From assembly GCA_964017155.1 (NCBI GenBank), contig OZ024855.1:6617208-6681207 (forward strand): a DNA stretch of 64,000 bases, read 5' to 3'. This DNA is from Oasisia sp. SBJ-2009. Taxonomy: Eukaryota; Annelida; Polychaeta; Sabellida; Siboglinidae. Positions 38,861-49,900 of the stretch are shown here, piece by piece. Position 1 is the first letter of the stretch. Each line of letters begins with the position of its first letter. The notes under the pieces were generated by a model. That model searched no databases. It had not been told where the DNA came from and saw only the letters and a list, made by a program, of their open reading frames with translations. A program made the position numbers and the translations under genes.

Positions 38861-40058
38861 TATATATATATGTGAGTTTGAATTAAAATGTGACTGAACA
38901 TACAACTGTTTATTTTAATTTTACATTATCGATACATTTTTATCTTAAATTAATGCCTTTTAATTAATGCCTTTAAAGAATATTTATTGGTTTTACCAAA
39001 ATGCATGTTACCAAGATGCCCTATTACCAAAATGTCTGTTACCAAAATGTCCTATTACCGAAACGTCCTATTACCCAAATGTCCAATTACCGAAATGTCC
39101 GTTACCAAAACGTCCATTACCAAAGTGTCCTTTACCGAAATGTCTGGATACCGTTTTTAATATCATCTATTTGATATCATGTTTTAGATCTTAGAAACTG
39201 TTTGTTATAGTAACTAAATAAATATATGGAGATTTTGCATTATGTAATCCTAAGGCCTAATGTATTACCTATGTTCAGTATGTTTATATATATAGTTTAT
39301 ATTGTTGGCAAGTATTACGAAAAGAATGGCTCATTTTCATGTTGATGCGTCTTCTACTCAGATTATTACAAAGACGCATGGACATAAGTAATAACTTGTG
39401 TTACCGAGCCCCCAGGGCACTTTTTACTTTATTACCTTTTTTACCGATTGCAGCTTTCAATAAAATGTTTTTACAATGTGTTCATTTTCCAAAATGTCTT
39501 ACATATGCATCTTTATTGTGACTGTTTATCTGACTCTGAGTATTCATAAATTAATATGAAATTTGTATAATGGTGTGAAACGTCAGTAATAATTTTAAAG
39601 AAAATAAACTGCTGGTTGAGTGCTAACATAATGCATTTCGAGGGGATACCAAGACAAGAGCGCAGGCACAGATCCCACACTGGCCACAGCCCAGGCCGAT
39701 GCCGCCATCGATTACCCCAGCCACTGCATCGGTATCGCCTGCATTGCCAAAAATAAATCTACGCGGTTTTTCACCATAACATATTCCACTTCATTATAGT
39801 ATTTCATACGTTTACTGATACAACAAAGTATAACAATGATTGACGCTGACAAATTACTAACCTGTCGAGTAGAAGTTTTGCGAAGGCTGCATCTGATATG
39901 CCTCCGGCTCCGAGGCCGAGCTCAACCGTTTCTTTTGCTTTATTCCATAGATCCATTGATTTTCCTAAATAAATCCTCGCGCGCGGAACCTGTTTCTCTC
40001 TTAGTTGCTTTGCTCGTTTCTTCGCCGAACTGGTGGCATACGTCCGTGGACGTCCCAT
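28594..40058 (-). CDS. Transposase-like (candidate DDE/RNase H-fold) multi-exon gene, 695 residues
   Basis: Thirteen exons: 40058-39862, 35378-35214, 34843-34748, 34203-34011, 33586-33500, 33200-32915, 31864-31631, 31263-31187, 30748-30641, 30420-30209, 29952-29884, 29265-29170, 28861-28594. All twelve junctions have GT-AG sites and matching phases, giving 2,088 nt. The pattern matches a family of uncharacterised, mobile-element-like proteins in fish and invertebrates. It has a basic N-terminus (MGRPRTY); an acidic Thr-rich part; KPCFIVYEDCLLEL; Cys/His pairs (CQVKGCG, CTKGHKGRRWASQP); the core AGDGRNDSPGHSAQYCSYTL with Asp343; VTDAH with Asp410; HQWDIWHAAKNLGKKL; TGELEAFHHHIL with Glu558; ARTQLAAIDFQKH; and a basic tail. 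Asp343/Asp410/Glu558 are proposed as a DDE triad by inference. The absence of stops and intact splicing suggest a host-retained gene. No terminal repeats were identified. Its last 9 bases overlap the end of the plus-strand P2X7-C-like gene. Confidence 0.8.
34290..34480. repeat. Ancient interspersed repeat, copy A
   Basis: Diverged relative of 35,560-35,740. The two share ATTGTGAG...ATTATGAATGACAT, then CAAAGTCACT/CAAGGTCACT, TTTTCTCT...ATTCATATGAG-like and ACACACAGC/AACACAGAC in the same order. Both copies lie in introns of the transposase-like gene. Confidence 0.45.
35560..35740. repeat. Ancient interspersed repeat, copy B
   Basis: Partner of copy A about 1.27 kb away, in the same orientation and strongly diverged. 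Its class was not determined. Confidence 0.45.
37050..38116. mobile_element. Possible non-autonomous hAT-like element with CAAATAC-rich ends
   Basis: Both ends are packed with TCAAATACAAAT-type words, the right end in inverted sense. The left end reads CAGTCCACATATCAAATAC and the right end, on the other strand, CAGACTTGGACTCAAATT. CAG-starting ends of this kind fit hAT-type elements, but the ends match poorly and no 8-bp target duplication is visible. It lies in intron 1 of the transposase-like gene. Confidence 0.35.
38447..39147. mobile_element. Foldback-type element with tandem-repeat arms
   Basis: The left arm (38,447-38,556) has seven tandem copies of a 14-17 bp unit with core GACATTTTGGTAAC. 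The right arm (38,996-39,147) has about ten copies of the complement, GTTACCAAAATGTCC. Between them lie about 440 bp with a (TA)n run at 38,809-38,870. Arms made of many short direct repeats in opposite orientation are typical of foldback elements. It lies in intron 1 of the transposase-like gene. Confidence 0.65.
39200..39800. other. Intronic DNA with no recognisable feature
   Basis: Part of the first intron of the transposase-like gene. Nothing is supported here except a short GC-richer patch at 39,640-39,750 of unknown nature. Confidence 0.4.
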
Positions 40059-40279
40059 TATTGCACAAAGAACTGCGACCACACGTACACACCAAAGATT
40101 GAAAGAAAAACAAACACAAGCACATGCGTCGAAGGATTCCGAGGCACCAATCTCGCGGGTCGATCTCGCGCCAACGAGAAGAAACAGACGTGTTTCCTAA
40201 CATAGTTCCATTTCCAAAGTTAGGTTTCGTATAGAGTTTCTAGTGGATACAGTCGAAACAAAAATCGAAATAGTTCTTA

Positions 40280-40294
40280 TTTATTTTATTTATT
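40280..40294 (-). terminator. Poly(A) signals of the TMEM241-like gene
   Basis: Three overlapping AATAAA hexamers on the minus strand, about 270-284 bases beyond the TMEM241-like stop codon at 40,564. They fit a short 3' UTR ending before the next minus-strand gene starts at 40,058, so the two genes are head-to-tail with about 500 bp between their coding parts. Confidence 0.6.
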
Positions 40295-40563
40295 TAAGAA
40301 AAATGAAGTAACATGTACGCATAAACCAACTAAACAATCATTAATGAGTATTTGATACATCCGCTTTTTGTGAAATGACTAATAATCGCTAGGAGCAAAC
40401 GATTTTTACGGGAATGAGTGGATTGAGTATCTTTAACTATAGTTGTTACAATGTAATATGTGTCATTAATTATGTTATTGTTGTTGGATAAACTTTCATT
40501 GAATTCAATATCGCCGAGTCATTGACTAATGTCTTGTATTAACCATCACCGTCCTAAGAACGT

Positions 40564-42059
40564 TCACGTGTTGTGGTTGTGGTTATGTTCGGTGTCGTCT
40601 TGTTCTGTGTGGTGCAACGTGTCCGTGGATACCGCTCCCACACTCACACGTGTGTCGTAATCACAGCTTGATTCCTTATTGCTCTCAGCGTCACTACAAC
40701 TAGCGTACACCAGGCCAGTCACGAGATTCGCAAGGATCCTACGAAACAACGAACACATGTTCATATTTTAATTACTTTGGCGGGACATTGCAACTATTTG
40801 TTGAACTAGCAACAACATGGGTGACTCTCACCGTTAGTAAGAGACTACCCTCCAATGACGTGATATCGTGCCTATGAAACAAGACTTAGACTAACTGTAT
40901 GCATTACTGTGCTACATTTTCTTTAAAAAAATGTTTGTCACGCTGATTTTAACATATAAAAATATCCCCAACTAGACTGTCAAAACGACTTTTACAGTAC
41001 ATATATCACCATACAAAATGGAACAATGACATAATTGTACAGAAACATGTGATTTCGAAAATATCCAGCATTAAAATTCAAACTTACCACATCAAATAGG
41101 ATGATGTTAAATGTATTTCGAACACCAATATTGACAGGAGAGAAGCAATTATCTGAAAAACAAAAGCCATTAACATATTACAAAGACACAAGACATCTAA
41201 GGGTTTATAAACCGTGGAGTAGCAGTGATTTAACAAAATAACAACAATGCAGTTGAGCTGTGTGCTGTGTTTGTCTTCATGGTTTGACACTGAAAGCTCA
41301 CCATTAAAATCAACCCTGTAGGCTGCAAAAAAGTGGTCAGAATACAGAAACGATCATATTTTGGGAGACTAATTTCCTATAATTTATTCTTACACAAATC
41401 ATTTTGAACATTTGGCCTTAATTGTTAGGTGGCTGTATTACCAGGCTAAGGGAAGTTCTTACTATGCTCAAGCACACGATATTAACATAAGCAGCAGGAA
41501 ATTGGATCATGTTGAAAGGGTTCTCCAAGTGTTCCTAAGAGAATACGCCTTGACCTGTTTAGAGACTTATGTAAGATTTTCAAGGCATTAGATAGTACAA
41601 TGCTAGTCTAGCTTTTAATTTATGATTCAATTGACACGTTTACATTTGTGCACGAGATGACAAAAGTCCTACCTTGCCTAGGGCAATCAGCAGGTCTGCT
41701 GACAATGACGTCACGTCGGACGTAAGACACAGGGCAGATGTCGAAGACACAGCAGATTTTCCATTTTCCAGCTGAACCAGGAGCAGAGTAAGAAAGACAC
41801 CCAGAACACCACTGGATGAGAACAAGAGAATTACATTCAAGACATTGTCCAGAACATATACAATATTGTGCTAAATTCTGTTGAAATTATGATTATCTGT
41901 CGTCGGCGTCTTGTATGTAATAGCATTCTAGAGTTCCGCTGTATAACAAGGTACAAGGTATGGGAACAGTACTGGTTTATATACAAACAACCGGTTTGTG
42001 TGTGTGTATGTATATATATATATACTTTATATATATATATATACTTTATATATATATAT

Positions 42060-42137
<78 letters not shown>

Positions 42138-45100
42138 TATATGAAACATATATATAATATGTATACACACACAAACTGGTTGTTTGTATATAACATACAT
42201 TTTAAGCACAATAATAAGACAATGATAACACACAGATATTGGTATCAAGGTAAGGCCTTGGAGCAACACTATGTTAATACCTTGCAACAATATGGTACAA
42301 TGTCAGTGAAAGACAGTAGTAATAAAAATAGGTACAATATTGAATGCTGAAGTGTCACGAGTTATGCAAGTCTTAGGAGAAAGTCAAATAATGGCTACAA
42401 CGATCTAGAAGCAGTGAGGAGGGTAGGGGATTCATGAAGATGACAGGCATTTCCATCTAGAGTGTAGAAGTCTAGAAGAAGAATGTTTTGTACCACACAT
42501 CATTATGCTAAAGAAATCATGCAGCAGAGACATGATATTTCTATCTTCCAGTAGAATCAGAAATAAATAAAAAATAAATAAGGAATGTGGTTTGAATGAG
42601 AACAGAACCAAATATGACCGTCCACTGATGCTGGTGACCCAGCCACTGCCACTTACCTGAAGATGCAACTAACGTAGAACTTGGAGTAGTACCACAGAGG
42701 AAACTGTTGAGACATGAGGGCCTCGCCTGGGCAGTGAGTGAACATTTAACATTTAATATCTTGTGAGTATTTGTTCAGTGTGAACATTTTCGTATTAATG
42801 TTAAGTGAAAGTGATGGTCAAAGCACAATTTTGGAAATTGGACAATAAAATAAATGTTTACATGTTATATATCCATGACAAAATATTTGTCGACTTCCTA
42901 ATGACAATCACATACATTGCACAATCATAACATCAAGCTCACCCGAGAGACGTACACATTGAGAGCTTGCCAAAGGCAGAGTTACAGTGATATTAGCTAC
43001 AAGGGCTCATGGTGTAATGAAGATATAAATTAAAGTAACAACATTGAACTCCCTACTGTGTAGCACACTGTTTCAGTTACCAAGACTTTGTACATTCAAT
43101 TCAATATAAATATACTACAATTTTACATATACTTCAATTGTAAATATAATTTTAAATGACATTTCAGACCTCTTATAATATTTATTTATTTGTTTACTAA
43201 CTTAAAATAATATTTTAGAAGATAATTTTAAAGATTACTTTATATATATTTATTTAGTAACTAGCTTAACACAATTATTTTTAAATAGATAATCTATTAT
43301 TTTCAAAGATATCTGAGATATGTTATTTATTTATTAGATCAAAATAATATCTGTAGGCACTATGTGAGTCAACGCCAGACTACATTACAATTTAACATGT
43401 AATGCATGTTGAAAATGGCAATAAAGCTTTATTATTATTATTATTATAAGACACACCAGCTACAAGGAGCTGGCTGACCATATCTCAATATGTTCCTGAC
43501 AATAAGTAAATACAAAGAAATTGAATTGCTAAATATCAACAAAACATACATACCTAGAAAATAACTGCTTGGGGTGAGCACTATGATACTGCAACAAAAC
43601 GGGTAGTAAGTACAATTGGTGAATTTACAATTAACAATCGAACACTGCCACATAATGGGTAAATAAACACAATAAAATTAATGATATAGTATTTAATTCA
43701 GTGGGAATGTTGTATTTTGTGGGTTGTTTTTTTCAGGTTCTCAATTCATAACCTCATAATTGATCTTTCTTCAATGAATATGCATTAAATAAAAAAAAAT
43801 TGCCATAACAATCAGATACTTACATGCGATAATTGCGTATTTTAATGAACATCTTGAATTTATGCTTGTTACTGATATAATAATAATAATAATAAGGTTT
43901 ATTTCAGACAAGACATCCATATATGTATACATAAAATACAATAAAAAAAAATGAAAAGTACAATACATATAATACAATCAAAGCAATGAGATCAACGTAA
44001 AAATATAAGTGTAAAATTTAAAAAGTTATGTCTAAATATATGAGGAAATGAATTAAATAAGTTGTAAAGATAAATATTAAAAAAATGATTCAAAAATAAA
44101 TACAATACTAATGACATGTGTACAATAACGACCTCCAGTATGAGTACATATGGCTCTTAAAATGAATATCGGTATGAAGGTAATTAATAAAAAGGATATT
44201 ATCTGACTGATGAAGACGACATAAAAGACTGAATATTGATGAACGAATGCGTTCATTGAAGGATTTAATATAGTTGGTGGCAAACATAAAACTTCCACTA
44301 CATCTTGAGGGTAAGTTTAGTAAAATTCTGAGGCTATTATTGTATGCGACAGTAATGCTTTTGAGGCTATATTTTTTTAATGTGCACCAAAGACTAGAAG
44401 TATACATAGGAGCACAGTATGCTTGAAATAAAATAATTTTGGTGGAAATATTACAAAGACAAAATTTTCGAGCTAATACATTGGCTTGGGCATAAAGGCA
44501 TCTTTTTTGTCTGGCTATGTCGTCATCATCAGTCAGGTTATTGTTGATTATATGACCAAGATATTTACATTTTGTAGTATAAGGTAATGGATGGTTATCG
44601 AGATGGATACAATGAAAATGTTTCCTGTCCTGGGGTTGGTTGTCAATAACCATACAAAAGGACTTCTTGGCATTATAAGTAATATTGAACAATTTGCCAT
44701 ACTTGGCACAACAATCAGTAAGTTTTCTCAAACCAGCAACACTGGGAGAAAAAATACAGAGGTCATCAGCATACATCAAGTGGTTGATTAAGGTGCCAGC
44801 ATAAAGACAACCAATATATAATTTGTTTAGATTAACGCTTAAGTCGTCCATGTACACATTGAAAAGATGGGGGGAAAGGATTCCACCCTGTTTAACATAT
44901 ATATATATGATAATTTTCAATGGATAAGCAATACATGCACTATACTTCTTTTTGAAATTGTTTCTTAATAAATTACTATACTATGTATGCTATGTGTGGT
45001 ATTAATGATAATAAAATATATTCATTAGACATTTAAAAATTACAAATGTTTTCTTCAGTTACATTGAAATATTGTTTTGTGATATCTAAACATCAACTAT

Positions 45101-46868
45101 TTTAAACTCAAGAAATTTTTATATGTGAGAAGGTTTCAGATTTTATTATAAAAAGAGTAAGAAAGTAGTCTAATCTTTGTAAAGCAAAACAAGAGATTGT
45201 CTCTCAGAAACAATATTTAACTGATAGGTTATTAAAAATCTTAATAACTGGTCTTTTTGTGATAAGAAACCAACAGTACCTGTACAAATAGTTGCAATAA
45301 ATTTTCTGTAGTGGCCTGAAAATATAAATACTCCATATTAATGGCATGCAGAGGGTACATTTTACAAAAACTTGTGGAAATGCACGATAAACCACCAAAA
45401 AGACCAACCAAACATACATTCATTAAAATATTCTGGTAAATCCATCAAATAGTAATTCCATGAATTATGATTTCTTCTTCAAACGTTTCAAACCATTTCC
45501 TGCTTCTAAGAATATTTACACAAAAGCAAATAACATTTATATTTATTGCTAAACAGAATACATTATTACAGCCTACTGCCGCTACTACCTAAACAAACGA
45601 CAGAAGAGCATATTGCTTATTTATGCCTAAGCACACTACAGGATATGAAACTATTTCTATGTAATTATAACCTAGTTATAGGACAGCTTACTAGGACTGT
45701 TAATTTACGGACACATATCCAACTGAAGTCTAGCAACTCACCTGAGTTCAACGTGCCTCTTTGTTACCTTTTGATACGCGTTATAGCCACCTAGAAACAC
45801 AAAAAGTAACACAATGTATTTGTACACCTATGCATGTTACACTATAACCTATACGTTTAGACAAAAATGCAACAAATCAAATAATTTGGTATTAACAATC
45901 GTGTAATAACATTCTACTAAAATTCATCAATCAAAAGAGTATATATTCAGCTTGAATTTATTTTGAAGTATCTACTCATTTCTGTGGTGTCAGAGGATGG
46001 ATGGATTGTATTAAGACTGACAACATTAATGGATTAAGAGCTGGTTTGTTGATTGAGACTTCAATAACCAGACAATTCAATAATCTTCCAAACCAATCAG
46101 TCACCTACTGCAATGAAAGTGATTGATGCTTTATGAAGACATACCATGCTCCGCCATGGCTAAGGTGTCCTGCTAGTCCATAAACACTAATGTGTCTGCA
46201 GTGACAGATATATTGATATACCATATTAACATGATAAAAGTTAACAGAATAATATCATATTACTTCTGAAATAAGCTTTCTTTATATCATACATGAATTT
46301 CTTCATTATGATAACATTCATTGAGTGTTGAGAATAGAATCTTATTAGAAAACCGAATTTATTTAAAATGCAAAGCTCAAAAGACTGAGAGCAATAAGGA
46401 ATGAGAGCAGTCCACAACAGGCTTTCACTAGTTTGAGTTGAACTGTACCTGCAGTCAAGACATGGATGGTCATCCAACTGTATCCTAGTTCACTGAACTG
46501 GAACAAGCAGGTAAAGAACACACTTACTGCACGTCAACAGTGCAAACTGTTACATGAAGAATGCTGACAGGTGAGAAATAGTGGAGAATGTTCAACTGAA
46601 CATCATCCCAACTTCTCCTGGAAGGATTTCATTATTAATGTGCAAACACTATTTGGATGCAAATACTCACAACTGTCTTCAGTCAGCATTCGTTCATACA
46701 GCTGAGTAAACAGGAGCAATGCAGAGATGATGAATTTGCCTAAGGCTTGACACAATAGTGACAATGTGACTTCATGTTCTGCTAACAACTTTACTTATAT
46801 TACATATATATATATATATAATATATATGTACACATATTCATGTATGTACATATATATATATATGTAC

Positions 46869-46924
<56 letters not shown>

Positions 46925-46925
46925 T

Positions 46926-46978
<53 letters not shown>

Positions 46979-49900
46979 CATGCTATAGATAAAATGATGC
47001 TTTATCTGATGATCAGATCATTATCTTATCCAAGAATCAAGTAAGACTCTTACAAGAGGGTCACATGATGATGATACCTGGTGCCAGGTGACAACCTTAC
47101 CTGAGGGTCCGTCAGACAGACCATGATGGATGAGGAGAGAATCAGCATCAGTGAAGAGTAGCGAGAGATGCTGATCGGCTGCAGGAAGATGGAGAGGTAA
47201 AAGGAGCATATCATCTTCATGATGTCACTTGCCCAAACTGGCAAGTAATTAGTAGAATTAACACTATACTTACATAATGCAGTCCAAACATTTTGCCATA
47301 AATACAACATAGAAACAAAGTGACAAAATCTTGCTAAAGAAACTTTGCTGTACTTAGTATTGCACAAGGTGAGCACGTACATGCATGAGTGGATGTGAAT
47401 ATGTAATTTATCAGCTCATTTGCAAGTACCAATCTAGCTAGATAAGTGCAATGTGTTCATTTTCTTTACACAATTATCACAACACATAATGCAACAGACA
47501 AATTATTAATTGCTAAAATCTTTAAAATTGTCACAATGTGTTGTTTTTGGCATTAAGATCGAATATCATTGTGCTAAACCAAGTCATGTACCAAACTAAC
47601 CTTGCCCTGCAGGTAGAGATCTGCTGCAGCCGTGAATAAGTTGGTGATACCGTGAACACACAGGAATGTTGGCACTGGCTACATGCAACAAACACATCAC
47701 AAGTGAACACACAGGAAGGTTGGCACTGGCTACAGGCAACAAACACATCACAAGTGAACACACAGGAATGTTGGCACTGGCTACAAGCAACAAACACATC
47801 ACAAGTGAACACACAGGAAGGTTGGCACTGGCTACAAGCAACAAACACATCACAAGTGAACACACAGGAAGGTTGGCACTGGCTACAAGCAACAAACACA
47901 TCACAAGTGAACACACGGGAAGGTTGGCACTGGCTACAAGCAACAAACACATCACAAGTGAACACACAGGAAGGTTGGCACTGGCTACAGGCAACAAACA
48001 CATCACAAGTGAACACACAGGAAGGTTGGCACTGGCTACAAGCAACAAACACATCACAAGTGAACACACAGGAAGGTTGGCACTGGCTACAAGCAACAAA
48101 CACATCACAAGTGAACACACAGGAAGGTTGGCACTGGCTACAGGCAACAAACACATCACAAGTGAACACACAGGAAGGTTGGCACTGGCTACAAGCAACA
48201 AACACATCACAAGTGAACACACAGGAAGGTTGGCACTGGCTACAGGCAACAAACACATCACAAGTGAACACACGGGAAGGTTGGCACTGGCTACAAGCAA
48301 CAAACACATCACAAGTGAACACACAGGAAGGTTGGCACTGGCTACAGGCAACAAACACATCACAAGTGAACACATGGGAAGGTTGGTACTGGCTACAAGC
48401 AACAAACACATCACAAGTGAACACACAGGAAGGTTGGCACTGGCTACAAGCAACAAACACATCACAAGTGAACACACAGGAAGGTTGGCACTGGCTACAA
48501 GCAACAAACACATCACAAGTGAACACACAGGAAGGTTGGTACTGGCTACAGGCAACAAACACATCACAAGTGAACACACAGGAAGGTTGGCACTGGCTAC
48601 AAGCAACAAACACATCACAAGTGAACACATGGGAAGGTTGGCACTGGCTACAAGCAACAAACACATCACAAGTGAACACACAGGAAGGTTGGCACTGGCT
48701 ACAAGCAACAAACACATCACAAGTGAACACACAGGAAGGTTGGCACTGGCTACATGCAACAAACACATCACAAGTGAACACAAGGGAAGGTTGGCACTGG
48801 CTACATGCAACAAACACATCACAAGTGAACACACAGGAAGGTTGGCACTGGCTACATGCAACAAACACATCACAAGTGAACACACAGGAAGGTTGGCACT
48901 GGCTACAAGCAACAAACACATCACAAGTGAACACACAGGAAGGTTGGCACTGGCTACAGGCAACAAACACATCACAAGTGAACACAAGGGAAGGTTGGCA
49001 CTGGCTACATGCAACAAACACATCACAAGTGAACACACAGGAAGGTTGGCACTGGCTACATGCAACAAACACATCACAAGTGAACACACAGGAAGGTTGG
49101 CACTGGCTACATGCAACAAACACATCACAAGTGAACACACAGGAAGGTTGGCACTGGCTACATGCAACAAACACATCACAAGTGAACACACAGGAAGGTT
49201 GGCACTGGCTACAAGCAACAAACACATCACAAGTGAACACACGGGAAGGTTGGCACTGGCTACAGGCAACAAACACATCACAAGTGAACACAAGGGAAGG
49301 TTGGCACTGGCTACATGCAACAAACACATCACAAGTGAACACACGGGAAGGTTGGCACTGGCTACATGCAACAAACACATCACAAGTGAACACACGGGAA
49401 GGTTGGCACTGGCTACAGGCAACAAACACATCACAAGTGAACACACAGGAAGGTTGGCACTGGCTACATGCAACAAACACATCACAAGTGAACACACGGG
49501 AAGGTTGGCACTGGCTACAAGCAACAAACACATCACAAGTGAACACACGGGAAGGTTGGCACTGGCTACATGCAACAAACACATCACAAGTGAACACACG
49601 GGAAGGTTGGCACTGGCTACATGCAACAAACACATCACAAGTGAACACACAGGAAGGTTGGCACTGGCTACAGGCAACAAACACATCACAAGTGAACACA
49701 CAGGAAGGTTGGCACTGGCTACAAGCAACAAACACATCACAAGTGAACACACAGGAAGGTTGGCACTGGCTACATGCAACAAACACATCACAAGTGAACA
49801 CACAGGAAGGTTGGCACTGGCTACAGGCAACAAACACATCACAAGTGAACACACGGGAAGGTTGGCACTGGCTACAGGCAACAAAGACATCACAAGTGAA

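Noticed and set aside
38967..39194. Lys-Cys-Pro-repeat frame of 75 codons
   Set aside because: Translation of the tandem arm of the foldback element.
40005..40205. Plus-strand frame of 66 codons opposite the first transposase-like exon
   Set aside because: Antisense shadow of the exon 40,058-39,862 and its 5' flank.
46603..46788. The [13 protein letters not shown] region as exon 7 of TMEM241
   Set aside because: It would need a phase-1 start after a phase-0 exon. The exon at 46,497-46,449 fits both phase and family sequence ([12 protein letters not shown]).
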